NCBI GenBank assembly: GCA_021521415.1
Contig: JAIQDT010007307.1
Span: 35,755 to 99,754 of the forward strand
Length of the DNA: 64,000 nucleotides
Direction of reading: 5' to 3'
Source: Bidens hawaiensis
Taxonomy: Eukaryota; Streptophyta; Magnoliopsida; Asterales; Asteraceae
Shown: piece after piece, positions 1-9,470 of the stretch
Layout of the letters: each line of letters begins with the position of its first letter
How positions within the stretch are numbered: position 1 is the stretch's first letter
The notes under the pieces: generated by a model
The model's database searches: none
Seen by the model: the letters and a program-made list of their open reading frames with translations, nothing else
Told to the model about the DNA's origin: nothing
Program-made: the position numbers and the translations under genes

Positions 1-1184
1 TTTATTTGTGATAGTGCACACACCATCATCTAACAACAACTTATGGTCCACATTCATTAACGGTCCTACACTTAAAAGATTGTAGTCCAACTCTGGTGCA
101 TATTAATGTCCCTAATAACCTTATGCTTACAAGCCATAGCATCAATCTTTACTGGACCCTTTCCTTCTACCTAGATCTTTTTCCCATTTCCCATTCTTAC
201 CTATACTTTCTTTGTTGTATCAATGTCTTCAAACAAGACTTTTTGTCCTGTCATGTGATTAGAACACCCGCTATCAAGGAACCAAATGCCTTTAATTTTC
301 ACGAAACTCTTTTCTTGGGTCGTAAGAACACTAGCAGCTTCATTCTCATCATCAAGACATCCAAGTGCCATGTGCACTTAACCCTCTTCTTCATAATCTA
401 CTTCTTCAATCGCTGCACCAGCTTGAGTTTCACTCCAACAATCTCTGCTAATGTGCCCAATTCGTCCACATTTGTAGCACTGATTTCTGCCTCATCTAGT
501 ATTTCTTCCGTGGCCTCGTCCACAGTTCCTGAATGGAGCCCAACCTCTACCACGCACAAACAGGCCGGTGTCTTCTTCCTTGGCTTGAAGAGCTTGTTCT
601 TCTACATGAGTTGAACACCTCGATTTACTTTAGCTTCATGAGCCTATAACGAACCCATGAGATGATCATATGACAACCTACTAAGGTCCTTTGATTCTTC
701 TATTGCAGCCACAACATGGTCCCATCTAACTGGTAGGCTACAAAGTACTTTTTCGACGACCATCTGATCCGTCACAACTTCTCCACACGATCGCTTTTGG
801 TTTACTATCTTCATCATTTTTAATAAAAAAAAAATATGCACCTGGTTCCCCTTCTTTCATTTGTATTATTTCAAACTCCCTTCAGAGTCCTTGCAACTTG
901 ACCATTTGCACCTTCGAATCACCTTGGTACTCGTTTTGAAGGGGTGTCCAAGCTTGCTTGGATGTAGTGGCTCCTGCAATTCGAGAGAAGATATCATCCT
1001 GCACTGTAGATTGAGTTAAAGATAGTGCCTTCGCATCTTTCTTTCTATTATCACTTAACCTCACTCGATATCTTGTGAAATTAGAATCATCCTCATACGA
1101 ATCTTCCAGAACTCATACCCATCCCCCCCTTTTAAAAATTGGGAGCGGAGTGGACATGATACCACCATTACTGTTAGCAGGCAT
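1..1184 (-). pseudogene. Copia-type gag and start of protease, degenerate, cut by window edge
   Basis: On the minus strand an ATG at 1184 (MPANSNGG) follows a tRNA-iMet-type primer site by about 70 bases. A UBN2-type Gag core is readable at 1064-882 (DDIFSRIAGATTSKQAW) and 841-644 (QMVVEKVLCSLPVRWDHV). A CCHC zinc knuckle, CYKCGRIRH-type with SRDC, lies at 479-438. The protease block GIWFLDSGCSNHMTG lies at 290-246 and carries the catalytic DSG. Reading continues to the window edge with NLLSV, typical just before the GAG-pre-integrase domain. Several stops and frame changes separate these blocks, so no intact protein is made. The rest of pol and the other LTR lie outside the window. The order primer site, Gag, protease fits Ty1/copia; the lineage was not assigned. 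Confidence 0.85.
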
Positions 1185-1254
1185 AAGGAACAATAATATC
1201 AAGAACTATAGATGGAGGGTTACAGACTATGAGAGCGTGATTGTGTATAAACCT

Positions 1255-1266
1255 GCTCTGATACCA
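1255..1266 (-). other. Primer-binding site of the minus-strand copia element
   Basis: On the minus strand the sequence reads TGGTATCAGAGC, which matches the 3' end complement of initiator methionine tRNA, the usual primer of plant copia elements. It lies three bases inside the LTR end at 1270 and upstream of the gag ATG at 1184. Confidence 0.85.
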
Positions 1267-1269
1267 ATT

Positions 1270-1488
1270 TGTTGGAAGAAATTGTTAAATAGGGAAGAAT
1301 TATTATCTGAAAGTGAATGTGATTATTGAAAAATCGATGAAATACTTCATTAAACCAAAGAGCCATATATAGGAAACATTACAACATTTAAAAAAGACCT
1401 AATAAAAACATAACAAACTAACCTATAGACTAGGTAAACAAACGTGCTAAATAAAAACATAAAATAACTGCAGAATACTCAGACTTTT
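1270..1488 (-). repeat. Inner part of the 5' LTR of the minus-strand copia element
   Basis: The LTR end at 1270 reads TGTTGGAAG on the plus strand, giving CTTCCAACA as the 3' end in element orientation, immediately before the primer site. The minus strand contains a TATA-like CTATATATGG near 1374-1365. The LTR is interrupted at 1489 by another LTR element; its remaining part resumes at 4292. The CTTTT at 1484-1488 is the left copy of the target duplication of that insertion. Confidence 0.75.
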
Positions 1489-2001
1489 TGTTAGTGCACA
1501 GATTTGGTGTCCTCAGCTGTTCGAATAGGCTAAGGGTAGTTTAGTCTTTACATTTAATGTAAAATGGCTTATTTGCTAAGCATGTTTAGCGAATGAGGCC
1601 CATTTGTTAAAGACTAGGGCTATTCGTTAATGTAAGAGTCCATTCGTTACTATAGTGTAACGAATGAAGGCTCATTCGTTAAGGTGTACCCATTCGCTAA
1701 GGATGTTTAGCGAATGGGCTATGGAAAGACCTCATTCGTTAGTACAGTTAACGAATGAGAGGCCTCATTCGTTACTACAGTTCTAACGAATGAGACATGC
1801 TTATAAATAGGCCTTCCATAGTAATTAGAATAGAGATCCGTGCTTATGTATGTCCTTATGTAATGTTACCATGTCGGATTCCCTCTAGACCTCCATTAAT
1901 GTATTCCTTCATCATTTAATGTAGTGATTCATTAACGTATTGAAGACGATCTTAACGTATCAGTATTGCGACTAGATTCCTAGGCCCAATAGTGTTAAAC
2001 A
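1489..2001 (+). repeat. Left LTR of the nested non-autonomous element
   Basis: 513 bp, TGTTAG to TTAAACA. It matches 3791-4286 closely, including the start GTGCACAGATTTG and the end block GCGACTAGATTCC. A TATA-like CTTATAAATAGG lies near 1800-1811, so the hairpin cluster at 1571-1794 sits just upstream of the presumed transcription start, in U3. Confidence 0.8.
1571..1794 (+). repeat. Run of five stem-loops in the left LTR
   Basis: Five successive inverted pairs with short loops are readable: 1571-1595 (ATTTGCTAA with TTTAGCGAAT), 1641-1666 (CATTCGTTA with TAACGAATG), 1689-1718 (CCCATTCGCTAA with TTAGCGAATGGG), 1731-1759 (CTCATTCGTTA with TAACGAATGAG) and 1764-1794 (same arms). Arms are about 9-12 bp and loops about 4-9 bases. 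The third pair changes G to C opposite a matching change, so the stem is kept where the sequence differs. Confidence 0.85.
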
Positions 2002-2003
2002 AG

Positions 2004-2015
2004 TGGTATCAGAGC
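2004..2015 (+). other. Primer-binding site of the nested non-autonomous element
   Basis: TGGTATCAGAGC lies two bases after the left LTR, matching the initiator methionine tRNA 3' end. This fixes the plus orientation of the element. Confidence 0.85.
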
Positions 2016-3790
2016 AGGATGTTTCTCGTGATATGTAATTCGTGTTCATCGGGTTTAAGTTTGATTTGATCTGAATTGGACGGAATCAGTGAATGAATGT
2101 TGAATTAAATGATATATTTATGTTCCTGATCAAAATCCGAGCATTCGTGTGTAATCTAATGGTTAATTATTAAGATTTGATGATTCTGCCATTGAAGGAG
2201 CTTGAAGATATGAGTTTTCCAGCGTGATAACCGTTTTTCCGATGAATGTAACAACTTTTTCCGGTGATTCATGTTTTTCTGGTTAACAGCTCATTCGTTA
2301 GTTTAAATTCATTCATTACAGAGGGTTAACGAATGAGCTCATTCGTTAAAGGGTTTACGAATATGGATTTCTTAACTAATGAGACCTCATTCGTGTAGTA
2401 TTCATACAAATGTGGATTTAACATATGTGGATATTCATTAATGGTTTTGACGAATGTGGTTTAACGTATAAGCTCATTCGTTATTGGGTTAACGAATATG
2501 GATTAACTTATGTACTCATTCGTTAGCAGGTTAACGAATGAGACCCATTCGTTCAAGGAATAACGAATGTGGATGGAGTTTGGACGAATGTGCTACTATT
2601 CAAACGAATGAAGAACAGTGTAACGTATGAGGATTAAAAAAAAGTATGTGAAAATTTTCGTTCTGGGATATTTCGAATATGCGGGACACTTTTCTTGTAA
2701 ATTTTGGTGACATATTTTCCGGCTAACTTTTCACGCATATCAACGGGCCGAGGGGGAGCACCATATTAATTTAAAGAGGAGTTTGTTTGAAATCTTCGAA
2801 GATTTTTTCAATACCTTGCCGAATTTGTCAAGAAAAGGGGGAGATAAAACTTCAAATAGTTTATTCGATTGGTATCTTCCTACGTTCGCAAGGATTTCTT
2901 GAAAAATTACTGCAATTCGGGTGGTAATATACGATTGCAAAGCTATGTTTGACTGAGTTCAAGACTGCTATTATTCTTTGATTGTGGATTGATTTAAATA
3001 AGTAGAATCTAATTCAGATTGAAGCCTGACTATGTGGGATACGAGGTTTGTCTGTTTACTTCTTTCTGAAGGAATTTGATCCTAACTATGTGGGCTATGA
3101 GTATTTAACGGATTGCTTCTGTTGAATAGGACGATTATGGAATGGGTTTATCTTGTTGAGGAATAAACAGGTCTTGATATTGGATTGAAGAATGTGATCG
3201 TTCATGATTGATTAATGATGGTTCTGAATCATATGTGCAAAGCAATAGAGCATCCAAGTGAATGGGATGTCGATGGGCTTCAAAGAGTGATAATTTGGGA
3301 TAGACATTATCGAAAGAGTGAAGACTGAAGTGAAAGATATTGAATTATCGGGTTGTTCATGAAGATGTGTGACGAGGTCAATTGTAAAGATATTTTTGCT
3401 TTACCAGTGCTGATAGATAGTCGATGACTTGCTGCGAATTAATTCATTAGATTGAACCATATCATATGCCAGTTGGATGATCGGAATGCTCACCTGGAGA
3501 TGCTTATTTGAGGGGGAGATCTGATACGAGGAGCTACAAGTTATTCTTTTGCTTACAACGAGTTAGATTTTGTCTGTTTGCACAAGCCCGAGAATCATCA
3601 GTCAAGGGGGAGTTAAAGTATAACGACTGATGATTTGTAGTTAAAGTTTTCAACTTTAACGTATTCATTGTTAAAGTATGAGACGTTAACTTATTCGTTG
3701 CTAGAGTATTCAACGTTAAAGTACTGGAGGCTAAAGTATTGGATGCTAAAATATTGGAAAGCATTCGACATCTACAGAAAAGTGGGAGTC
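2016..3790 (+). other. Non-coding internal region of the nested element
   Basis: No gag or pol motif was found. The stretch 2287-2631 holds many further CATTCGTTA and TAACGAATG copies, including a pair with 13-base arms at 2288-2300 and 2327-2339. Four polypurine-like GGGGGAG strings occur at 2751-2758, 2837-2843, 3511-3518 and 3606-3612. From 3615 to 3770 a loose tandem repeat of a GTTAAAGTATT-like unit occurs; its translation (repeated NTLA/NTLT on the minus strand) is a by-product of the repeat. The purine stretch at about 3776-3788 is the likely functional polypurine tract. Confidence 0.7.
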
Positions 3791-4286
3791 AGTTAGTGCA
3801 CAGATTTGATGTCCACAGCTGTTCGAATAGGTTAGGGGTAGTTTAGTCTTTACATATTCGCTAAGCATGTTTAGCGGATGAGGCTCATTTGATAAAGACT
3901 AGGGCTATTCGTTAATGTAAGTGTCCACTCGTTACTACAGTGTAACGAATGAAGGCTCATTCGTTAAGGTATACTCATTCGCTAAGGATGTTTAGTGAAT
4001 GGGCTATGGAAAGACCTCATTCGTTAGTACAGTTAACGAATAAGGGGCCTTATTCGTTACTACAGTTCTAACGAATGATACATGCTTATAAGTAGGCCTT
4101 CCATAGTAATTAGCATAGAGATCCGTGCTTATTTATGCCTTTATGTAATGTTACCATGCCAGCTTCTCTCTAGACCTCCATTAATGTATTCCTTCATCAT
4201 GTAATGTATTGATTCATTAACGTATTCAGCACGATCTTAACGTATCGGTATTGCGACTAGATTCCAAGGCTCAATAGCGTTAAACA
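3791..4286 (+). repeat. Right LTR of the nested non-autonomous element
   Basis: It matches the left LTR over its length but starts AGTTAG instead of TGTTAG. The hairpin cluster recurs at 3855-4078, with single changes in several arms (for example CTTATTCGTTA for CTCATTCGTTA), some of which leave G-U type pairs in RNA. It ends TTAAACA at 4286 and is followed by CTTCT. Confidence 0.8.
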
Positions 4287-4369
4287 CTTCTTTATTGACT
4301 GGTCATGATCTCAACAACCTCAACAGTCATGAACTTTAACGGCTAGCTATATTTTGATCACTTTCAACA
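4287..4369 (-). repeat. Outer part of the split LTR of the minus-strand copia element
   Basis: This short stretch resumes the LTR interrupted at 1489. Its end CTTTCAACA (4361-4369) gives TGTTGAAAG in element orientation, nearly the inverse of the other LTR end CTTCCAACA at 1270. Joined, the LTR would be about 295 bp. The next five bases, TGTAG, are the candidate target duplication of the copia element; the partner copy is outside the window. Confidence 0.65.
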
Positions 4370-5418
4370 TGTAGATCACGTGAAAGCTCTCGGTAAAGAT
4401 ACAGCGGGTGAATTCCGCCTTCCGCAAACCTTGTGCAAGTTACAGTGGTCAACTCCGACCATGGCGGATTACATGAAGTTCCCCCAACATGCCAACTCTG
4501 ATAACCGCGGCCCCATGCATGTTCCGGTGAGTAAACTCCGACCATCGCGAGTTGCGTGCATGTTTGGGCGGATAAACTCTCGTTATTTCTGGGAGGACCT
4601 TGATTTGTCGCATGTGTGAAAAACAGTTCTCATCATCATAACACATGGGATTGTTATGCATTAAGAAGGAAAAGGAATTAGTTTCCAAATTTTCAAAACA
4701 GGCCCTCAACTTTTAAAGCATATTTATCATTATCTTAAAATAACAAAGGAGTTAAGCTGTTGGCATTCTACCACCTCAGGTTACTACAAGTATATTACGG
4801 AAACGTCCCTCGATCTAATGGTGTTGGTCCGCCCCCCAAAAAAAAAACCGTGCGTCAACACCATGTGAATCGCACTTCAACACCGCAACACCTAGGCGTT
4901 AAATCCAGGGACATTCATGACTTCCTCATAATGACGCAACTTCTTTACAAGTTTTCTTGTCCTTTTATTTTACACACACACACACACACATATATATTTA
5001 CATATATGAGAGTATGCAAGCATACCGTTATAAAACGCGCGGATACTTAAGTCATGTCTTGACACAATTTCCATTTTTATTAATAAACTAAAAAGCCATT
5101 ATAATATGACATACATGTTTATGAAATGAAATGGATGATGTCACGGACTTTACTAATAAACGTGAGTATTACCAAATATTCTGGACGATTATTAGTAAAT
5201 AATGACTATGAGCGATTATTTAATCTCATATGGCATCTTAAAACAACAAGCGTCATTTTTATACATGATATAAATAGTTCTTTATACTCGTCCGCACACA
5301 GAATTAAAACTTTATTAACAAGTTTATTACAAGTTCAATGCTACTAACATTATTTAGCAGTAATAAACTGGCGGACTATTATAGTATATCACCACTACAA
5401 CTTAAAAGAATATAGCGC
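4370..5418. other. Unclassified intergenic stretch
   Basis: No gene is recognised. The part 4380-4620 is less AT-rich and repeats an AACTCCGACCAT motif (about 4449 and 4527), suggesting old duplicated repeat DNA. From 4690 the sequence is AT-rich, with a short CA then TA microsatellite at 4972-4998. Reading frames here have no recognisable domains. Confidence 0.5.
4972..4998. repeat. CA/TA microsatellite
   Basis: About nine CA units followed by TATATATA. Confidence 0.9.
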
Positions 5419-6056
5419 GATGGAAGACATCCGAGTATAAGGTTGGGCACACCTTAAAATTTTCCCGAGGATGGAAGACATCCAAATATAAGGTTGGGCA
5501 CACCTCAAAATTCGGCCGAGGATGGGAACCTTATAATACACCCACACGGCTACGTGTCGAACATAAGGTTGGGAACCTCAAAATGCGCCCGAGGATGGAA
5601 GACATCCAAATATTAGGTTGGACACACCTCAAAAAACACCCGGGATGGGAACCTTATAATACACCCATAAGGCTACACGCCGAATTAATGGAAGACATCC
5701 AAATATAAGGTTGGGCACACCTCAAAATTTGCCCGAAGATGGAAAATATCTGAATATAAGGTTGGGAACACCTCAAAATGCGCCAGAGGATGGAAGAAAT
5801 CCGAATATAAGGCTGGGTACACCTCAAAATTCGCCCAAGGATGGAAGACATCCAAATATGAGGTTGGGCACACCTCAAAATTCGCCTGAGGATGGGAACC
5901 TTATAGTACACCCACACGGCTACGCGCCGAACATAAGGTTGGGCACCTCAAAATTCGCACTAGGATGGAAGACATTCAAATATTAGGTTGGATGCACCTC
6001 AAAATACGTCCGAGGATGGGAACCTTATAATACACTCATACGGCTACGCTCCGAAT
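5419..6056. repeat. 51-bp tandem array with a second interspersed unit
   Basis: Units beginning GATGGAAGACATCC recur at 5419, 5470, 5594, 5738, 5789, 5840 and 5964, about 51 bp apart where adjacent. A longer unit of about 73 bp or more, starting GATGGGAACCTTATA and containing CACGGCTACG, is mixed in at 5521, 5644, 5891 and 6015. Because 51 is divisible by three, an open frame at 5711-5986 encodes 17-residue repeats of the RLGTPQNSPEDG type. I see no sign that this is a real protein; arrays like this are common inside long LTRs. Confidence 0.85.
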
Positions 6057-7330
6057 TAATGGTCTGCGTACCATCTTATAAGTTACTAGTCTGCGTGCCA
6101 GGTTGTGCATAACTAAGGATAAAATGGCCTGCTTATCATTCCTTGGGCACATTTTGAAATAACCCACGTGTTATCTTTTGTTTATATTTTTCTGGCTTGC
6201 GTGCCATATCACATAACTAAACTTTTGGTCTGCGTACCAATTTATGATTAAATACATTTTGAAGGCCCGCATGCCATGAAGCTCAAAATAAGCCCGTGAT
6301 CCGAACACACTCCGCTTGCTACGGACACACTCTGTTTCGCCAAAACACGCTATCAAGATTTAAAACCTATTACAACCCGAAGCAAGGTAGACATATATGT
6401 AAACTAGGGGACTCGAGGGGTAGGGTACGTCAAACCCCGGTACGACCTTTTATCTTTTACATTATGTATTATGTTTATTACATTATTATTGTCTACTAAC
6501 TAAAGCCCAATGGGCTAGGGGGTTTGTGAAGGTAACCCCTAACCAAGCCTGGCCAAATATGGTTAGGGTTTCATGATGGTAGCCATGGAGTTCCTATATA
6601 AGGGTTCTTCAACTCTCATTGATGGATCCCTTCTAGGACCCTTGGCCTCTAACATATTTTTCTGTCTGTAAAATAGAGGAAACTCTTAGCAGTCACCTCC
6701 ACTCCTCCACTTTTCCATGTAAGATCCCGAGCAAACCGGAGAAGATGATCGAGTCGTGGTTCGTTCATCTCGAAAACCGTGGATAGATCGACATGGATCC
6801 GACTTGGATTCATTCTTTGTTTGTTCAAACACGTTTCGGAACCTTTGACCTTTGAGTGTGGATCGATCGATTGGTATCACTTGCTTGTATAGTTGTAACA
6901 CGTCTATCCAAAATATACATAAATTTATAAGGTGGAATTGTGGAAACGTAATGGGAATGGTGGTTAGCCAAAATTAAGTGTCATCCGTTTTATTGTTATT
7001 TAATAATTGAACAATAGTAATGATTTCTCAACGTTAACTAATTTGAAATATATTTTTGTAATAAATGCAAGTACTTGATACAAAAGTTGTTGATTACAAG
7101 GTGGAGGGTGTGAAGGTCGGGTGCCTTTCAAGAGGTAGATTTTTGGTCTCGGCATTTTAGAAAACAAAGGAAGGTAGATTTATTTTCAAGCAATCTCGAT
7201 TAAGTTTAAGGCTGTTGCTGGGTGTGAGTTAGCTTCAAATCGGAAGAAAAGAATATTGATCAAGCTGTTAAAGTTTGATTAGAGTACTAGTCGCAACAAG
7301 AGTTTTTCCTAGATCAGTGAATAGGAAACA
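6057..7330 (+). other. LTR-like promoter remnant and unclassified DNA
   Basis: After the 51-bp array, GTCTGCGTACCA and GCCTGCGTGCCA variants recur at about 6062, 6091, 6192 and 6229. A TATA-like CCTATATAAGGG at 6592-6603 is followed by TCTTCAACTCTCATTG, an arrangement typical of an LTR transcription start. Together with the upstream array this may be an old gypsy-type LTR from roughly 5400 to 6900, but no clear ends, target duplication or primer site were found. From 6905 to 7330 nothing recognisable is seen. Confidence 0.3.
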
Positions 7331-8270
7331 ATGAAAGAATTACAAGTTGTAGGAGGAATCAAGAAACTGATCGAATCAGAGCAACTATAAACAATGGTCG
7401 ACATGCATCAAATCATATTTTCAAGGTCAAGATCTTTGGCACGTAACAAACAGTACTGAGACGAGACAACCCACGAACGACATTAATGGTGTTATCAGGA
7501 AGTGGTAGGTGAAAGCGGGCCGGGAGATGTTTATCATCAAGACAACGGCTGATGATGATGTTCTTGATCACATTCAAGAACTTGAATACCCAAAGCAAGC
7601 TTGGGATGCACTGGAGACCTTATTTACAAAGAAGAATGTTGCTCGATTGCAATTAGTCAAAAATCCATGTCACAAAATTGGAGAACTCGATCCAGAGTCT
7701 CAGGTTAGCAATACTCGTATGAAGCGGATACTCATCCATGATTTATGGCCGAAGTATCGTAGCTTTGTTACCGCTATTCAAGGGTGGGCGACCCAACTGA
7801 GTATTACGAAGTACGAAAATATCTTTGCTGAACAAAAAGCCTTAGCAAAACAGTTAGCTGGTGTGTCGATTAAAACCGAGACTGAAGCCTTGTTTGTCGG
7901 AAGAAAGGAGAAACAACAAATTAATAAAAATCGAAACCATAACGACGAGAAAGGCAAAGGTAAATAATGGGAGAAAAGAGATCAACCGAAGAAGAAATAA
8001 TGGAACAGAAAGAGTCGAGTAGAAAATTCTGAAGAAGATTCATCGGATGAAGAAAACCGAGACAAGGAATCAAAGTACCAACCAAAGCAATTTCTTTTTA
8101 GGTGCAATAAATGTGAGCAAAAAAGGCATATGGTAAAATATTGTTCAGAACCTACAAAGGAAGGTAATGCAGCTTTTGTTAAAGAAGAAGAACCGTGGTA
8201 TGTGAAGGCTAATATGACCAAGGCTCAAGAAAATACGCAGTTAACACCGAATTCAAACCAATCCTGGTAG
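7331..8270 (+). pseudogene. Copia-type gag relic
   Basis: An ATG at 7331 starts MKELQVVGGIKKL. A frame change near 7385 leads into NYKQWSTCIKSYFQGQDLW, a classic copia Gag opening. A TAG just before 7509 interrupts RKW.VKAGREMF. The UBN2-type core continues at 7509-7967 (HIQELEYPKQAWDALETLF). A CCHC knuckle, CNKCEQKRHMVKYC, is encoded at 8103-8144 and lacks the usual glycine before the histidine. After about 8270 the expected protease cannot be found. There is no recognisable LTR or primer site close upstream, so this is a 5'-truncated and decayed fragment of a family different from the giant elements at 14750. Confidence 0.8.
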
Positions 8271-8861
8271 ATAAATGGTTTGAAGTAGGCTCTGGTTGGT
8301 GGACAAGTCAAGAAGTAGTGCTTGAGTCGAACCCGTTGAAGGTAACCTTAGAATCATCTATTGTTATTTTGAAACTAGATGATGAGGAAATTTTGATGGA
8401 AAAAGAAAGTACGGTTGATCAAGATGTAACCGTGACAGTAACCGATCAAGATGAGAAAGAAACCATGTTAGATGAAGTGCATGAGGAGATAGTCACGTCT
8501 CATGTGACGGGTTGTCATGGTGGAATAGAAAAAGTTGAAGATCAACAAACCAACAAAATTGATGTCATGGTGGAATGAGGTTCATGCAAAGTTTGGGTGA
8601 TCCGAATGAATAACCGAATTGAGGAGTTAAGTTCATGAGAGAGCATGCATCAAGTAAAGATGGAATAATTGCTTTAAGTACCACGATAGTTGGTCATGAA
8701 GTTGAAAAAACAAAAGTTGTTTCCTATATGAAACCGGTTAATGCAGTTCTAAATAGTGGTAATCTCGAAACTAGCTCAGCTACCACCAGGAAAAAAGAAA
8801 CCTGCTAGTAGAGTGAAAAAGTCAAATTCAAGAATCAAGCTCAAAGAGGTGCGAGCTGTAC
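8271..8861 (+). other. Possible continuation of the gag relic, unassigned
   Basis: An acidic open stretch at 8318-8578 (starting MLESNPLKVTLES) has no recognised domain. The DNA to 8861 also lacks known motifs. It could be decayed retroelement sequence replaced or rearranged after the zinc knuckle. It is interrupted at 8862 by an LTR-type element. Confidence 0.3.
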
Positions 8862-9286
8862 GGTCACACCCCAACCTACAGAGGAACATGCCGGGATGCG
8901 ACATAATTTGTATCATAGCTCAAAAGACACTAAAAATAATTTGTGTCAATTTCTAATTTATTCATTCAAATCCGCACACAAGAGTTTCACAAGAAAAAAA
9001 AAAGAACTCAAAACATTACATCAAACTCAAACTAACAAATTGATCTTTTTTTTTATTAAAACCTAAGGTCCAAACTAAGTCTTCAAAACTTCACTTCATC
9101 CCAAATAGCTATCTGCGATATGCGAAAAATATATATATTTTGTCAACATAATATTGAGCAAGTAATCACAATTTAAAAAATATATGATAATAAAAATTGG
9201 TAATTCCTTGCGATAATGTGTATCACATCAACTAGCATAACATAAATAAAAGTGTCTTTTCAACATGCCAAATAGCTACCTGCGAT

Positions 9287-9470
9287 TTAATAATATTATG
9301 AGAATGAGGATGAAATATTATGAGAATGAGGATGAGGATGAAATACCAACTAACCAAATTAGCAACTAATTTGAGGATGAGGATGAGGATGAAATATTAT
9401 GAGATTTGGACATGCTTATTCGGGTGGCGTATAATAATATTATGAGAATGAGGATGAAATACCAATCAAC
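9287..9470. repeat. GAGGATGA-rich simple repeat inside the gypsy-type LTR
   Basis: ATTATGAGAATGAGGATGAAAT-like units recur several times, with runs of GAGGAT. A shorter version is found in the related copy at 63868-63890 (GATGAGGATGA). Confidence 0.7.

Larger units (their letters stand above)
1489..4286 (+). mobile_element. Non-autonomous LTR retrotransposon nested in a copia LTR
   Basis: Two direct repeats of about 500 bp (1489-2001 and 3791-4286) flank a 1.8-kb internal region. The left LTR starts TGTTAG and ends GTTAAACA. An iMet primer site follows directly, and a purine-rich stretch (about 3776-3788) precedes the right LTR. The flanks CTTTT (1484-1488) and CTTCT (4287-4291) look like a 5-bp target duplication with one change. 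No gag or pol motif is present in any frame, so movement would need proteins from another element. It fits a short LARD or large TRIM class; the parent family is unknown. Its LTRs and internal region are packed with CATTCGTTA/TAACGAATG inverted pairs. Confidence 0.8.

Noticed and set aside
96..614. Plus-strand open frame of 172 residues
   Set aside because: It is antisense to the gag/protease of the minus-strand copia element, where the CCHC knuckle and DSG block are clear.
3534..3764. Minus-strand NTLA/NTLT repeat protein
   Set aside because: It is only the translation of a loose tandem GTTAAAGTA repeat in a non-coding element.
4380..4709. Possible host exon in a less AT-rich stretch
   Set aside because: Overlapping frames on both strands are short, with no domain or splice pattern; an old repeat is more likely.
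5711..5986. Open frame encoding 17-residue repeats
   Set aside because: The frame is explained by a 51-bp tandem repeat; no start context, conserved domain or continuation was seen.
5419..6056. CRISPR-like array
   Set aside because: Units repeat without unique spacers, and the surrounding DNA is plant retroelement sequence.
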